This document shows positions 39,083 to 48,823 of a stretch of DNA of 64,000 nt, one piece after another. Numbering within the stretch: the stretch's first letter is position 1; every line of letters starts with the position of its first letter. The stretch is from Cyanophora paradoxa (taxonomy: Eukaryota > Glaucocystophyceae > Cyanophorales > Cyanophoraceae): the NCBI GenBank assembly GCA_004431415.1, contig QPMI01000496.1:310001-374000 (forward strand), written 5' to 3'. The translations under genes and the position numbers were made by a program. Below the pieces are notes generated by a model, which saw only the letters and a program-made list of their open reading frames with translations, searched no databases and was not told the DNA's origin.

Positions 39083-41304
39083 CCCACAAGGACGACCTGA
39101 GGGGCAAAGGGCCCGTGAACGCGGGGCCCATCGCTTATCGGCGCGGGTGCATGCGCGCATGCGTAGCTGTACCCGTCAGCGCTGCATGCGGCATGCGGGC
39201 CCGGCGCTCGGCATGCCGCACGTAGCTCGAGCTTAAAAGTTCGCGAGCGAACGTCAGCGTTGACGGCCGGCAGCTAGCTACAGGGCTGCTCGCTCGCGAT
39301 CGCCGCCATTGTTAACGTTAACGTTATAAAAGCACTTATACGCGCGCGCGCGCAGCTCGATGCTCAATTTTGCAATTGCGTAAAATGACAAAATGACAAG
39401 CTAAGGCTACACGTACGCGCGCCCGGCGCCGCGGATCGCGGCGATCCCGTACGCGTCGAACTCGAGCTCGCGGAAGCGGCCGCGGACGGTGCGTGGCCGC
39501 GCGCGCGCGGCTGCAGCTGCGCCGGCGCCGATCGCGAGCTCGTGCGCATGCGCATGCGGGGCTGATCATGAGCGAGCCCGACCCCGCGGCTGGACCCCGA
39601 TCGCGCGCGAGCGCAGCCGCGACGCCGCTGATGATCATGACGGTGCCGACTCGAGCTCTAGATCTAGCTATAGATCTAGATCTAGATCTCTAGATCTGCT
39701 TCACGTCGGCCTTCCGTACTACTGTAACCGTAGTACAGCAGGGCCGACCCTCTGCTTGACTGCTCGTGCTCTGCTGCTTGACCGACCCCCATGATGGGCC
39801 CCATCTCGGCTAGCGCTGATGTAGAATGCACTACTACCGTAACACACAATATTATGTCATGCAAATTTATGTCGTTTTAAAACCTGAGCCTTCTCAATGC
39901 GAAATATGACGTCCCCAAATTATGTCGTTCTGTCAAGTTTTAGGCGACATAATTTCGGGACGACATAATAAAGTACAGACCTTAATATTCTGCATTACGG
40001 TACTGCTAGCTATAGCCTATAGGCTAATACTTCCTGCTCCGCGGCCGTTAGAATTTCGGCTGAAGCTAAAGAGGCTGATATCGATGCGATATGGATCGGA
40101 TCTGCTGTGATGAAATTAAATATGAATAAATAAATAAGCTTCTTATAATTAGCTGACTTTCTTGATGCCATGATGTCGCGCAGCCCTTCGAATTCCGGCT
40201 TCATGGCGGCCGATGTCGACGATCATCGGATGGCGTGCGCTGTTCCCCCATGGCCAGCTGCAGGCAGCGCTAGCTATAGCTCTGCCAGAGTGCGTGACTC
40301 ATATGCATGATCAGTGAAATCTGCAGCTGGCTGTACATTTTCCGAAGTTCGATCCGTCTGCAGCGCTAGCTGATCATGAGAGGGAGCCTCGGAGCACTGC
40401 GGCAGTCGGCACTGCCGATCCCGTCGATATCCCACGGATCATCGATATAGCGGATCAAGGAAGCGATCGCAAGTGCGAGAAAATTTTAAACAAGCCTCGG
40501 CGACGTCGGCGCCGGCGGGCCCGGCCCGTCAAATTCGAAGATGCAGTCGCGCGCGCGGATCATCCGCGCGGGGCCGGCGGGGGGCATGATCATGAGGGCG
40601 ATATCGCGATATCGGGGGGGGGGGGGGGGGGGGGGGGGACGGAAGGCGAGGCCCGGCGCGCTGCTAGCGCTGCTGCTTGAACTGCGCCCAGAATCCCCAG
40701 ATCTAGAGGCGCCCCGTCGGACTCGGAGGCCCGGGCCGCCCGGCCCGCGGCCGTCCCCGCCGATATATATATCGATATCGATGACCGTCGCGATCGGACA
40801 CGTGCACGTGCACTGCCAGTGTGACAGCTTCTTGCAATTGAGGTCCCGACTCGAGCTCCCGAGCTCGAGTCCCGATCGATTCCTTCGATCCGGCACGTCG
40901 CCGGCACGCGGCCGTCGACGTCCTCCGACGGTCCTTGTCACCAAATTGGCCAACTGAGGTTCTCTCAGTCCCATACAACGTTAACACCCTTCTGGGAGGC
41001 TGTGTCCAGGCTGTGGGCTTTTCCTATCTAAAGCTTGACGTGGGTCACCGGGTCTACCTAAAAAAGACCTTCGAATTCTGTCCTCTTATACTAGTATAAA
41101 TTACTAAGCTAAGTTGCCTTCAGAAAAACAACAAAATCTGAACAAAAGCGCCCGCGCTAACGAGGCTAACGGCGTCCGTACCGTACTAGTACTACTAGTA
41201 GCCTACTAGCTAGGCTAGCTGCTAGCGGCGCCTAGCGCTGCAGCCTGCACTGCGGCAGTCTGCAGACTCCCGAGTCCCGAGTCCGAGGCTCAGCGGCTCT
41301 GAGC
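39083..41304. other. Gene-free region with hairpins and a G run
   Basis: No supported gene. Contains TAGATCTAGATCTAGATC strings (~39,665-39,700), inverted repeats AAATTATGTCG/CGACATAATTT with ACGACATAAT (39,915-39,970), a GGGG run of more than 20 bases at ~40,613-40,638, CACGTGCACGTGCAC (40,799) and CGATATCGATA (40,773). Composition suggests old repeat debris. Confidence 0.5.
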
Positions 41305-41362
41305 TCGCAGGCTCGAGAGGCGCGGCGGGCCCAGGCGGCACTGGCATCACAGTGGCATGCAT
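41305..41362. repeat. Left 58-bp direct repeat flanking the retrotransposon (target-site duplication)
   Basis: Begins TCGCAGGCTCGAGAGG and ends CAGTGGCATGCAT. Identical to 52,868-52,925. The sequences outside the two copies differ, as expected of a target-site duplication. Confidence 0.85.
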
Positions 41363-41411
41363 CACAGTGGCAAACAGCCAGGGTAGCGTCCGTAGCGATG
41401 TCTACCAAGGT

Positions 41412-44258
41412 ATGCCGACCACTCTCTCCAAACCGCCCAGCCCCAGTACCTGCGCCACCCGGGAGTCCCTGGGTGATGTAACTGCAAGCAGTTACCGCGT
41501 GGGCCTCGCGTCCCGCACTCCCTGGACCGCCCTCTCGATCGTGAAATCTTTCCCCCGCATGACCTCAACCGGCCCCAAGACCGGCTCCCCGCGTTCGCCT
41601 CCCCCCGACTTGACGCCCCCCGAAAATACTAGACCCACAGCTTCCATAGAGTCGCGGCAAGCCGCGAAAGCTGGGTCGGCCGCCGTGCACACCTCCAGAA
41701 CGCGCGCCGAGGCAGCACGCCCGCCAAAGTCTGACACGCCTCCCGGTCCGCAGAAGTCAGAGAAGGCCAAAGACCCGCGCCGGCATACCGAAGACGCGGA
41801 TGGCGCCCCTAGCCGGGCTCAGAAGTCCCCGGCTCTGGCCGAGTCCCTCCAGAACCTGAACCTCGCCTCGGCCCCGAAGATCGTCCAGAACCTCCTCGCC
41901 GAAATCCGGTCGAAGTTCCCCACTCCAGACGGCTCGCCGGCGGACCTGGACCAGATTCACTCGGCCCTATGCACCTCCCGTCTGGTGACTGCCTCTCAAT
42001 CCTGCGGCACGCAACCTGACCGAGTTCGCGACTCACACGGGCGCCCGCAGTACTGCCAGCAACTGCCGGCAGGAGCGCTAAAGCCGATCCCGCTCGATGA
42101 CCCGTACTGGGATTCGCCGGAGAACGCCCTGCGCTCAATCGTAGCGAACTGGATCTTCCACGCGGAAGGCACCATCCGGCGGCATGAAGAATATGAAAAC
42201 GCCCGGCTCGCTGAGGCGGCGGCCCGCAACCAGCAGCACGCGCAACAACAGCAGCAGCAGCAGCTGCAGCAGCAGCTGCAGCAGCAGCAGCAGCAGCAGC
42301 AACAGCTCAATCAGAACGCGGACCCGGCCGCCGAGGAACGCCGCCGCGCCCTCGAAGCCGCCGCCCTCGCCGCCGAAAACGATCTGACAGATGAGGAGCT
42401 CGGTGCCGCCCGGCGCCTCCAGTTCCGCGCCGAAATCGATGCGGAACAGCTACTTCAGATCGCCGATTCCCCGGTGGACGCCAACTCGCCGGAAGGTCGA
42501 GCGGAAGCTGAAAAGCTTCTCAATGCCGCGCTCGGAGACCTCGCCCTGCTGCGAGAGGCGCCCGCTGACTACCGCTCGATCGGCCGCACCGGCGAACGGC
42601 TCATGCTCCGCGTCGGCTTCACGTCGCGCGAGGCTCAGCGGGCGTTCTGCAGTGCCAAGCTCCCATGCGTGCGCCTGGGCTGCGCGCCACCCGGGACGGC
42701 CGCTGATTCGCCCCGCCAGTTTCTCTTGGACGCGGCCACGGAGACATACCTCGCTCGTCGGCCTTTCTACAAAGAAGAGCGTATGGACGACGAAGACGTC
42801 AAAAACCGAACCTTCCAGGCCCTTGACATACCCCTAGACGCGCGCACGAACGAAATCATAGACGGGCTCGAAGAGCTCATGAAAGAGGCGAGCCTCGCCT
42901 GCCATCGCGTCGGCGGACGGCTGATCCTCGCCCCGCCGCGCCAGATCCTGGGAGACAGCGCCGCGGAAGTCTACGACGAACACCCAACGCTGCTCGGAGA
43001 CCTCAAGATCGACTACGTGCAGAAGAAACAACGCATCGCGGATAACAACGCCAAACGTGTACGCAGTTGCCTGCCGCGGCTAGCGCGCTGGGCCCCTCCC
43101 GCGCCCCACTTCACGAGCCCGGCAGGCCGTGTTCACAGTCCCGCCGGCCCCCAAGCTCATTGCGGCCCTCCCGCGCCTCCACTCTTGGGTAAAGCTGCGG
43201 ACCCTTGTCCGCATCCGACCGGGCCGCGATCTCCCCCCGGAGATGACGCCAGCGAACGCGCTGACGCTAGCGGGGGTGCCGCCCGAAGCCAAGATCAGCG
43301 GACTTGCCAAGCTCCTGGCCTCGCTCGAAGTGGACCGTGTGGTCTGGTACAGCAAGGCGATCCCCGAGACCGGGGCAGGCCGCACAGTCGGGACCGCGGA
43401 CGTGCAGCGCTGGCAGGAGTCCCACTCCGCCTTCGACCCCGACCCCCTGCTCGCCTGGACGGCCTTCAGCCGCGTGCCGTTTGTCCACCTCGTCTTCCGG
43501 ACGGCCGACGCGCTTGCCGCAACCAAGCAGATCTATCTCGGCCCGGCGGCGGACCCGATGCACGACGACGAGGACGACATCCCGCCCAGCGAGGCGTACC
43601 CCGCCCGCCACGGCCGCAAGTTCGCGGGTCGCTATATAGTCGTCCCCTTCGAGGTTCCCCCTCGCCCGCCCGGCCCCGCCCTCCCCTGGCGCGCCTAAGG
43701 GTCTGCAGCGCTACATGTGCCCTGACTGCGCGGCCCCGGAGGCCCTGGACACGCTCGCTGGCCTTCTCAAGGAAGGGCGGGCGCTGGATGACGTGTCCCA
43801 TTCGCCGCCGGAGCGGGACGGCGACCGCAAGTGCAAGCCCCGCCACGACGAACGCCGCAAGGCCATCGCGGATGCCCGCGAAGCCGACCGCCGCCAGCGC
43901 GAAGAGCAGCGCCGGCAGGCCCAGTCCGGCGCCACCAAGCAGCGCCTGGAGGAGAGGCAGCGCCGAGCGGAGGCGCAGCGGGAGCAGGCGGCCGAGGCGG
44001 CGGCGACCTCTCAGGAGGTTCTCGCCGCGATGGGGGAGGCTCCGGCGCTCGGCCCAACACCTACATGGAGGCGGCCGCCAGGGGCGCGGCGCGAGCCGCG
44101 GGACGAGCCGCGGGCTGGGCCGCGGAGCCGGCCGGGGAGCGGGGCGCGGCGCCAGTCTGGGCGGCGGTGGGGCGAACCGGGGCGGGGCGCAGACGGGCCC
44201 ACCCCATGCCGGGCGCCCGCAGTCGACGGGCCCGTCTAAGCGCCCGCGAAACGCCTAG
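41412..44258 (+). CDS. Retrotransposon ORF1 (gag-like), with possible introns
   Basis: First in-frame ATG at 41,412; the long frame ends at 44,258. The N-terminal ~170 residues are Ser/Pro-rich, then LAESLQNLNLASAPKIVQNL, a globular stretch, a CAG-encoded Gln tract (42,245-42,303), acidic helical parts and DYVQKKQRIADNNAKR. Beyond ~43,058 the better protein sequence changes frame twice: FTVPPAPKLIAALPRLHSW (to 43,653) and RYMCPDCAAPEALDTLAGLL (from 43,709). GT-AG segments 43,059-43,125 (67 nt) and 43,654-43,708 (55 nt) would join all three in phase 0. The end is Arg/Gly-rich in one frame. RNA-binding nucleocapsid role by inference. Confidence 0.6.
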   Translation: MPTTLSKPPSPSTCATRESLGDVTASSYRVGLASRTPWTALSIVKSFPRMTSTGPKTGSPRSPPPDLTPPENTRPTASIESRQAAKAGSAAVHTSRTRAEAARPPKSDTPPGPQKSEKAKDPRRHTEDADGAPSRAQKSPALAESLQNLNLASAPKIVQNLLAEIRSKFPTPDGSPADLDQIHSALCTSRLVTASQSCGTQPDRVRDSHGRPQYCQQLPAGALKPIPLDDPYWDSPENALRSIVANWIFHAEGTIRRHEEYENARLAEAAARNQQHAQQQQQQQLQQQLQQQQQQQQQLNQNADPAAEERRRALEAAALAAENDLTDEELGAARRLQFRAEIDAEQLLQIADSPVDANSPEGRAEAEKLLNAALGDLALLREAPADYRSIGRTGERLMLRVGFTSREAQRAFCSAKLPCVRLGCAPPGTAADSPRQFLLDAATETYLARRPFYKEERMDDEDVKNRTFQALDIPLDARTNEIIDGLEELMKEASLACHRVGGRLILAPPRQILGDSAAEVYDEHPTLLGDLKIDYVQKKQRIADNNAKRVRSCLPRLARWAPPAPHFTSPAGRVHSPAGPQAHCGPPAPPLLGKAADPCPHPTGPRSPPGDDASERADASGGAARSQDQRTCQAPGLARSGPCGLVQQGDPRDRGRPHSRDRGRAALAGVPLRLRPRPPARLDGLQPRAVCPPRLPDGRRACRNQADLSRPGGGPDARRRGRHPAQRGVPRPPRPQVRGSLYSRPLRGSPSPARPRPPLARLRVCSATCALTARPRRPWTRSLAFSRKGGRWMTCPIRRRSGTATASASPATTNAARPSRMPAKPTAASAKSSAGRPSPAPPSSAWRRGSAERRRSGSRRPRRRRPLRRFSPRWGRLRRSAQHLHGGGRQGRGASRGTSRGLGRGAGRGAGRGASLGGGGANRGGAQTGPPHAGRPQSTGPSKRPRNA

Positions 44259-44638
44259 ACTAGAGCTTCTCTTTCGTCAGCTAGTTCGACTGCAGCTGTG
44301 CGCATGTGTTGCAGTAGTACGTGAACGGAGGTGGCAGAACTACGCCCCGCCCGAGTACTGGTATCAGAGAGTCGGCGCGCGAAGACGGTGGCGGCTGTGC
44401 CTGCGCCACCCGCACTCGCAAGCCGACGCCGGCGCCGCGCCACGCGTGAGCCCAGCGCTAGCTTGGCTGACCCGGGCCGGGCTAGCCCCGGATCCGGAGT
44501 CCGGACTCCGGAGGCGTTGCCGGGTCGGCTGCCGCGCAATTAACAATCCTTATGACTAGGATCCGGACCATGCATATACACATGTACACGAGTCCCGGAG
44601 AATGGACCACACGTACCCCCACCAGAATCCACCCCGCC

Positions 44639-45210
44639 ATGGCGACGCCGGAGCCGGCGCCCCGCCCGACCCTCGCGCAACTCATGGCGACCGGCGAATA
44701 CAATGACGTTACATACGAAGTAGCCGTCGACGACCCGGCCATCCGCGTCTTGCAAAGCGTCCTCGGCCTACACCACGCACTCTTCCACCCTAGTCACGGG
44801 TTGCTAGTGCTGCCGGGTACTTTCGAAACCATAGAAGCGGTCAGCTCAAACTGCCGCGGCCACGAGCTCTGGATCAAAGCTCGGGACCTCGCTCCTTGGA
44901 CGAAAGGCGGGCCGCGCCGCCGCGGACGCATTGGCATTCAATGGTCGGGCCTCGTGGGCCACCTGGACGCCCGGTGCGGAGGTGCACCGCCAGGGAACAG
45001 CCCCTCATCCCGTGCCCTTGCCGCCCGCACCCTCACTGCCTCGCACCGTCGCAGACACACCAGTACCGGCTGGAAGAGACCCGTGACTGCGCAACGCTGG
45101 GCAGTAAGCTGCGCGCCCTGCGCCCCAGACGCCGCGGAGGCGTCGACGGCGCCCCCTGAAAGACACGCAGGCCGCCACCCGTCCCCCACGCCGGCTCCAG
45201 AAAGGAGGCA
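44639..45210 (+). CDS. Small frame between ORF1 and ORF2 of the retrotransposon
   Basis: ATG at 44,639 gives MATPEPAPRPTLAQLMATGE followed by a convincing ~100 residues (YNDVTYEVAVDDPAIRVLQS, HELWIKARDLAPWTK). The reading then changes frame; THQYRLEETRDCATLGSKLR begins after a CGTCGCAG acceptor-like site at 45,054, and a GT at 44,954 would join it in phase. Could be a separate small ORF or an upstream exon of ORF2. Function unknown. Confidence 0.35.
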
Positions 45211-45222
45211 GGACCGCCCGAC

Positions 45223-46345
45223 ATGCCCCCGCACACACTTGCTATCGGTAGATCTCCACCCCCTGGCTATCCCGCCATGAGTGTGACAACAGCGGAACCA
45301 CCAATAACACTACGTGATATCTTCCCACCTGCCCACTACGCCCGAGACAGCCCGCTTGTGGGCCCGTCACCCTCGCTTATGCGCAACAAGCCCGCGGGGC
45401 ACCTAAGGGTGGTAACATTTAACGTGCGGGGCACGTCCGAGGGCCGGCTCCAGCAGGCCGAAGACTTCGCCGTGAAGTGGGGGGTCGACGTGATGGCTCT
45501 CCAAGAGCTCTCAGTCACGCGCGCTGAACTGCACTCGGCGCTCTTCACCCCGGCAGCGGAACCCGGCAAGCCCCCCACGAGCTCGATCACGCGAGGCCGC
45601 CTAATCCACTCAATTAAGAAAACAAAACCGAAAGGAAACGGAGCGGCGCTATGGGTGGCGGCGCCCTGGGCGCGGCACATTGCGCGTCACTATAGCTACC
45701 CGGGCCGGCTTGCCGGCTGTGAAATGCGCTTCAAGGGAAACCGCCAGCTCTTCGTAGTGAGCGTCTACATGCCGGCCACCCAACGGAAGCCTGAGCACAA
45801 GACCGATCAGGCGGCGCTCATCGAATGCATCGAGCGCATCTACGCGGACTTCCGATCGCGCTCGTCCGCGCACCTCATCCTTCTCGGCGACTGGAACTCC
45901 GTGAAGACGCCGGCCACGTCCCGCATCCGCGCGGGACGATTCGTCCAGTCCTGGACGCCTGAACGCGAGTGGTGGGGAAAGCTGTCCGGCACCTGGGCGC
46001 TAGTTGACGCGGCGTCACAGAAAGGCCACGAACACGAAGTTACCTTCATCAGGCGCGGCCCGAACCCGCACGGCGCCGAAGAGGGAGGCGGGGACGACGA
46101 CGCCGACGACTCGGATTCGGAACAGGACCAGCAAATGGACGGGCCCGCCGTCGCCGAAGACGCCGCGGCCCTCTCGGCAGGACGTATCGATGCGGTGTTA
46201 CACTCTGCAGGTCTCGCGCCAGCGCTCCTGGCGGTGCACCCGCTGCCGCCAGAGGTGGCGCTACCGCACCCCTCTGACCACTTCCCGGTCATGGCCGACT
46301 ACGATCTGCTCAAAGCCGAACTCGTCAGGCCGCCGAGGGCGAGGC
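45223..46345 (+). CDS. Retrotransposon ORF2, apurinic/apyrimidinic-type endonuclease domain
   Basis: Frame from ATG 45,223 (a second ATG at 45,277 is as plausible). LRVVTFNVRGTSEGR (first APE motif), MALQELS (catalytic Glu), FVVSVYMPA, HLILLGDWNSV (Asp/Asn pair) and HPSDHFPVMADYD (catalytic Asp-His) appear in canonical order. An acidic, Gly-rich insert (EEGGGDDDADDSDSEQDQQM) interrupts the fold before the last motifs. This domain nicks target DNA to prime reverse transcription. The frame continues beyond ~46,345 only as Arg-rich noise; the protein goes on in another frame. Confidence 0.88.
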
Positions 46346-48823
46346 CCGCCCGGCGCACCCGCCGCCGCTCTTCGCACCGCACTTGCTGGAGAAGGAGAAG
46401 CTGCCGGCCTTCCGAAAGGCTGTAGAAGACCGTCTGCAAGCTCTGGAAAACGATCTTGAGAAAGCGCTGGGCGCGGCGGGCACGGAACATGAGCGCAGGG
46501 ACCGGGTCAGCTCTCTCTACCGACAGGCCACGGAGGCGGTGCTGGCGCTCGCTAAGGAACACAAATGCTTGAAAGCCCGAGGATCGCGCCCGCCCACTCG
46601 CAGAACGGTGCCGTGGCAGCTGGTCATGTCCAAGAAAGTGGAGCGCCTGATCGCTGGATGGTCTGTTGAAGCGCCCGGAGGTTTGCCGTCGGCCCCGCTG
46701 GTCGCCCGGATCGAGAAACTGGAGGCTCTCATCAAAGGGCTCGTCCCCGGACCCGAACCCATGCCCCGCCGCCCCGTACGCGACGCTGACGACGAGGCGC
46801 CGTTCCCGGGGCGCTACGTAGCGTGGCGGCTATACTTCCGGTCGCTGAACGCGTGGCGCAACCGCGTCCGCCGGCGCCACCAACACGAGACGCGCGCAGA
46901 AAAGCAGCGACAGATCCAGGAATTCGTTACTGCGCGCCAGGCCCGGTTTGCAGACCCGCGCAAACTGCGCAGCTATCTAGACTCCATTCTGGAGCGGTCC
47001 AGGGGGGAGCCGATCATGCACGTCACCCGCCTCGCGCGCGAAGGCAACTTCTATGAAATTTACACGGCACCCGAGGAGGTGAAGGCAGTGATGGCGGAGC
47101 ACTGGCGTCAGTGGTGTGCGAAGAGAAACCCCCTGGTAGGGGGCACAGCGGACTCAATACCCGACTCCCAGCTAGCTTTCCTGCCCCCTGACTTCTGGCG
47201 CGCGCTCTACCGCCCCCTCGGGACGCACGTGGTGACCGCGGAAGCCTTCGCGGGTGTCATGACTGAACCTACGTACGAAGAACTAGGGGCACACGTGCGC
47301 TCGCTCACGGACGGAGCGGGAGGGCCCTCCAACTGCACGAACGCGATCCTGAAGACGCTCTGGAACCTCGACCTGCCGGACGCCATGGATCCAGAGGCGT
47401 ACCCCCCCCGCGGTCGTCGGCTCCTGATGGCCATCGTCTGCGAGGCCCTCCGCCTGCGCGACCTGCCCGCCGAGATGTGTGAGAGCAATATCTTCGGGAT
47501 CCCCAAGAACGGGAGCTGGGACGGAGACATTGAAGGAACCTCCGCCCGATCACGCTGCAGGAAGTTGGCCTCAAGCTAACGACGGGCCTCGTCACGAAAC
47601 GGCTAGCCGAGGCCATCGAGAAGCACGGAATCCTTAAGGGGGTAAATTATGGCTTCAGGAAAGCTAAGGCGACAGACGATGCCCTTCACCTAATGGTCGC
47701 TATTCTAGAGGACGCTAAGGAGCACCGCAAGCCCATCTACCTCTTGCTACAGGATATCAGGCGGGCGTACGATTCAGTTTCCTGGGCCAGCATGGAGCTC
47801 TCCCTCCGACGCATTGGGGCCCCGAGACGTACATCGACCTGCACCGCAACATATTCGAACGACGCCGGGCGCGAGCTATCACGGGCCACGGACTGTCAGA
47901 CGTGTTTGAACTCGAATGTGGGCTCCCGCAGGGCGGCATCGAATCCCCGCTCCACTGGCTCATCTTCTACGATGCCTTGCTCTGCGCTCAACAAGAATTG
48001 GACAGGCTCGAGCAGGAAAAGGGGGGCGCGGGGTCGCGTACGTCATGGGCGTGGGCGAAGACGACGCGGACTTCGCCCCGCACGGGTGACCGGGAGCGCC
48101 TACGCGGACGACACGCAGTGGATGAGCGGATCGGCCGAAGGGATCCAGATGCTCGCGGACGTGGCGTCTGAATTCTTCCGCCTGCACGACATCGCAGTCA
48201 ACGCGCGGAAAACAGAGTTTGCGTACAACAACGTCTCACCGGAGCCTGAACCCCCGCTACTCGGCAACCCCCGCGTCCCGGTCGGCAAGAAGCTGAAACC
48301 GGGCGAGCATTTCAAGCTGCTCGGCGTCTATCTGACCGCGAACCTGTCGTGGAAGGAGCAGATCAGACAGATGGAAGCGCAGGCTCGCGAGACGGTGGCG
48401 GTCATAGCTCGTAAGCAGCTGACCGCGCAAGAGGCCTGCTACGTTGTCGAGGCCGTCGTGCAGGCGCGGATCGCCTACGGGCTCAAAGTGACGCCGCTCA
48501 CAGAGAAGCAGTGCGATCGCCTAGATGCCATCTGGATGCGCGTGGTTAAGCACCATGGGGGCCTGGCGGCATCGACTTCCAACTACGCGCTCTGGAGCCA
48601 CGGCACGTACAGCCTGCCGCGCACAGCGCACCTGATGGCCAAGAACCAAATCACGGATCTGCTCGTGCGGCTCTGTGGAGAACCGGAAGAGCTGCTATCC
48701 CAGGTGATGTTGCACCGCATCCGAGACCTCCAGCGAAAGCTAGGCGTCCCGCTGCTGCCGACCGAGTTCCTGAACGCCCAGTGTCACGCCAGCTTGCTCG
48801 ATCGAACGCAATCGCCGCAGTGA
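46346..48823 (+). pseudogene. Retrotransposon ORF2, reverse transcriptase domain (frame-broken)
   Basis: Starts in the frame containing LLEKEKLPAFRKAVEDRLQA. RT fingers and palm are recognisable: NIFGIPKNGSWDGDIEG, then LRPITLQEVGLK in the next frame (~47,545), GFRKAKATDDALHLMVAILE, QDIRRAYDSVSWASMELSLR (motif A), ELECGLPQGGIESPLHWLIF (motif B, other frame), YADD at 48,101-48,112 (motif C) and VPVGKKLKPGEHFKLLGVYL. Breaks lie near 46,345, 47,545, 47,825, 48,022 and 48,085, each explained by one missing or extra base. Catalytic Asp residues are intact. Confidence 0.85.
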
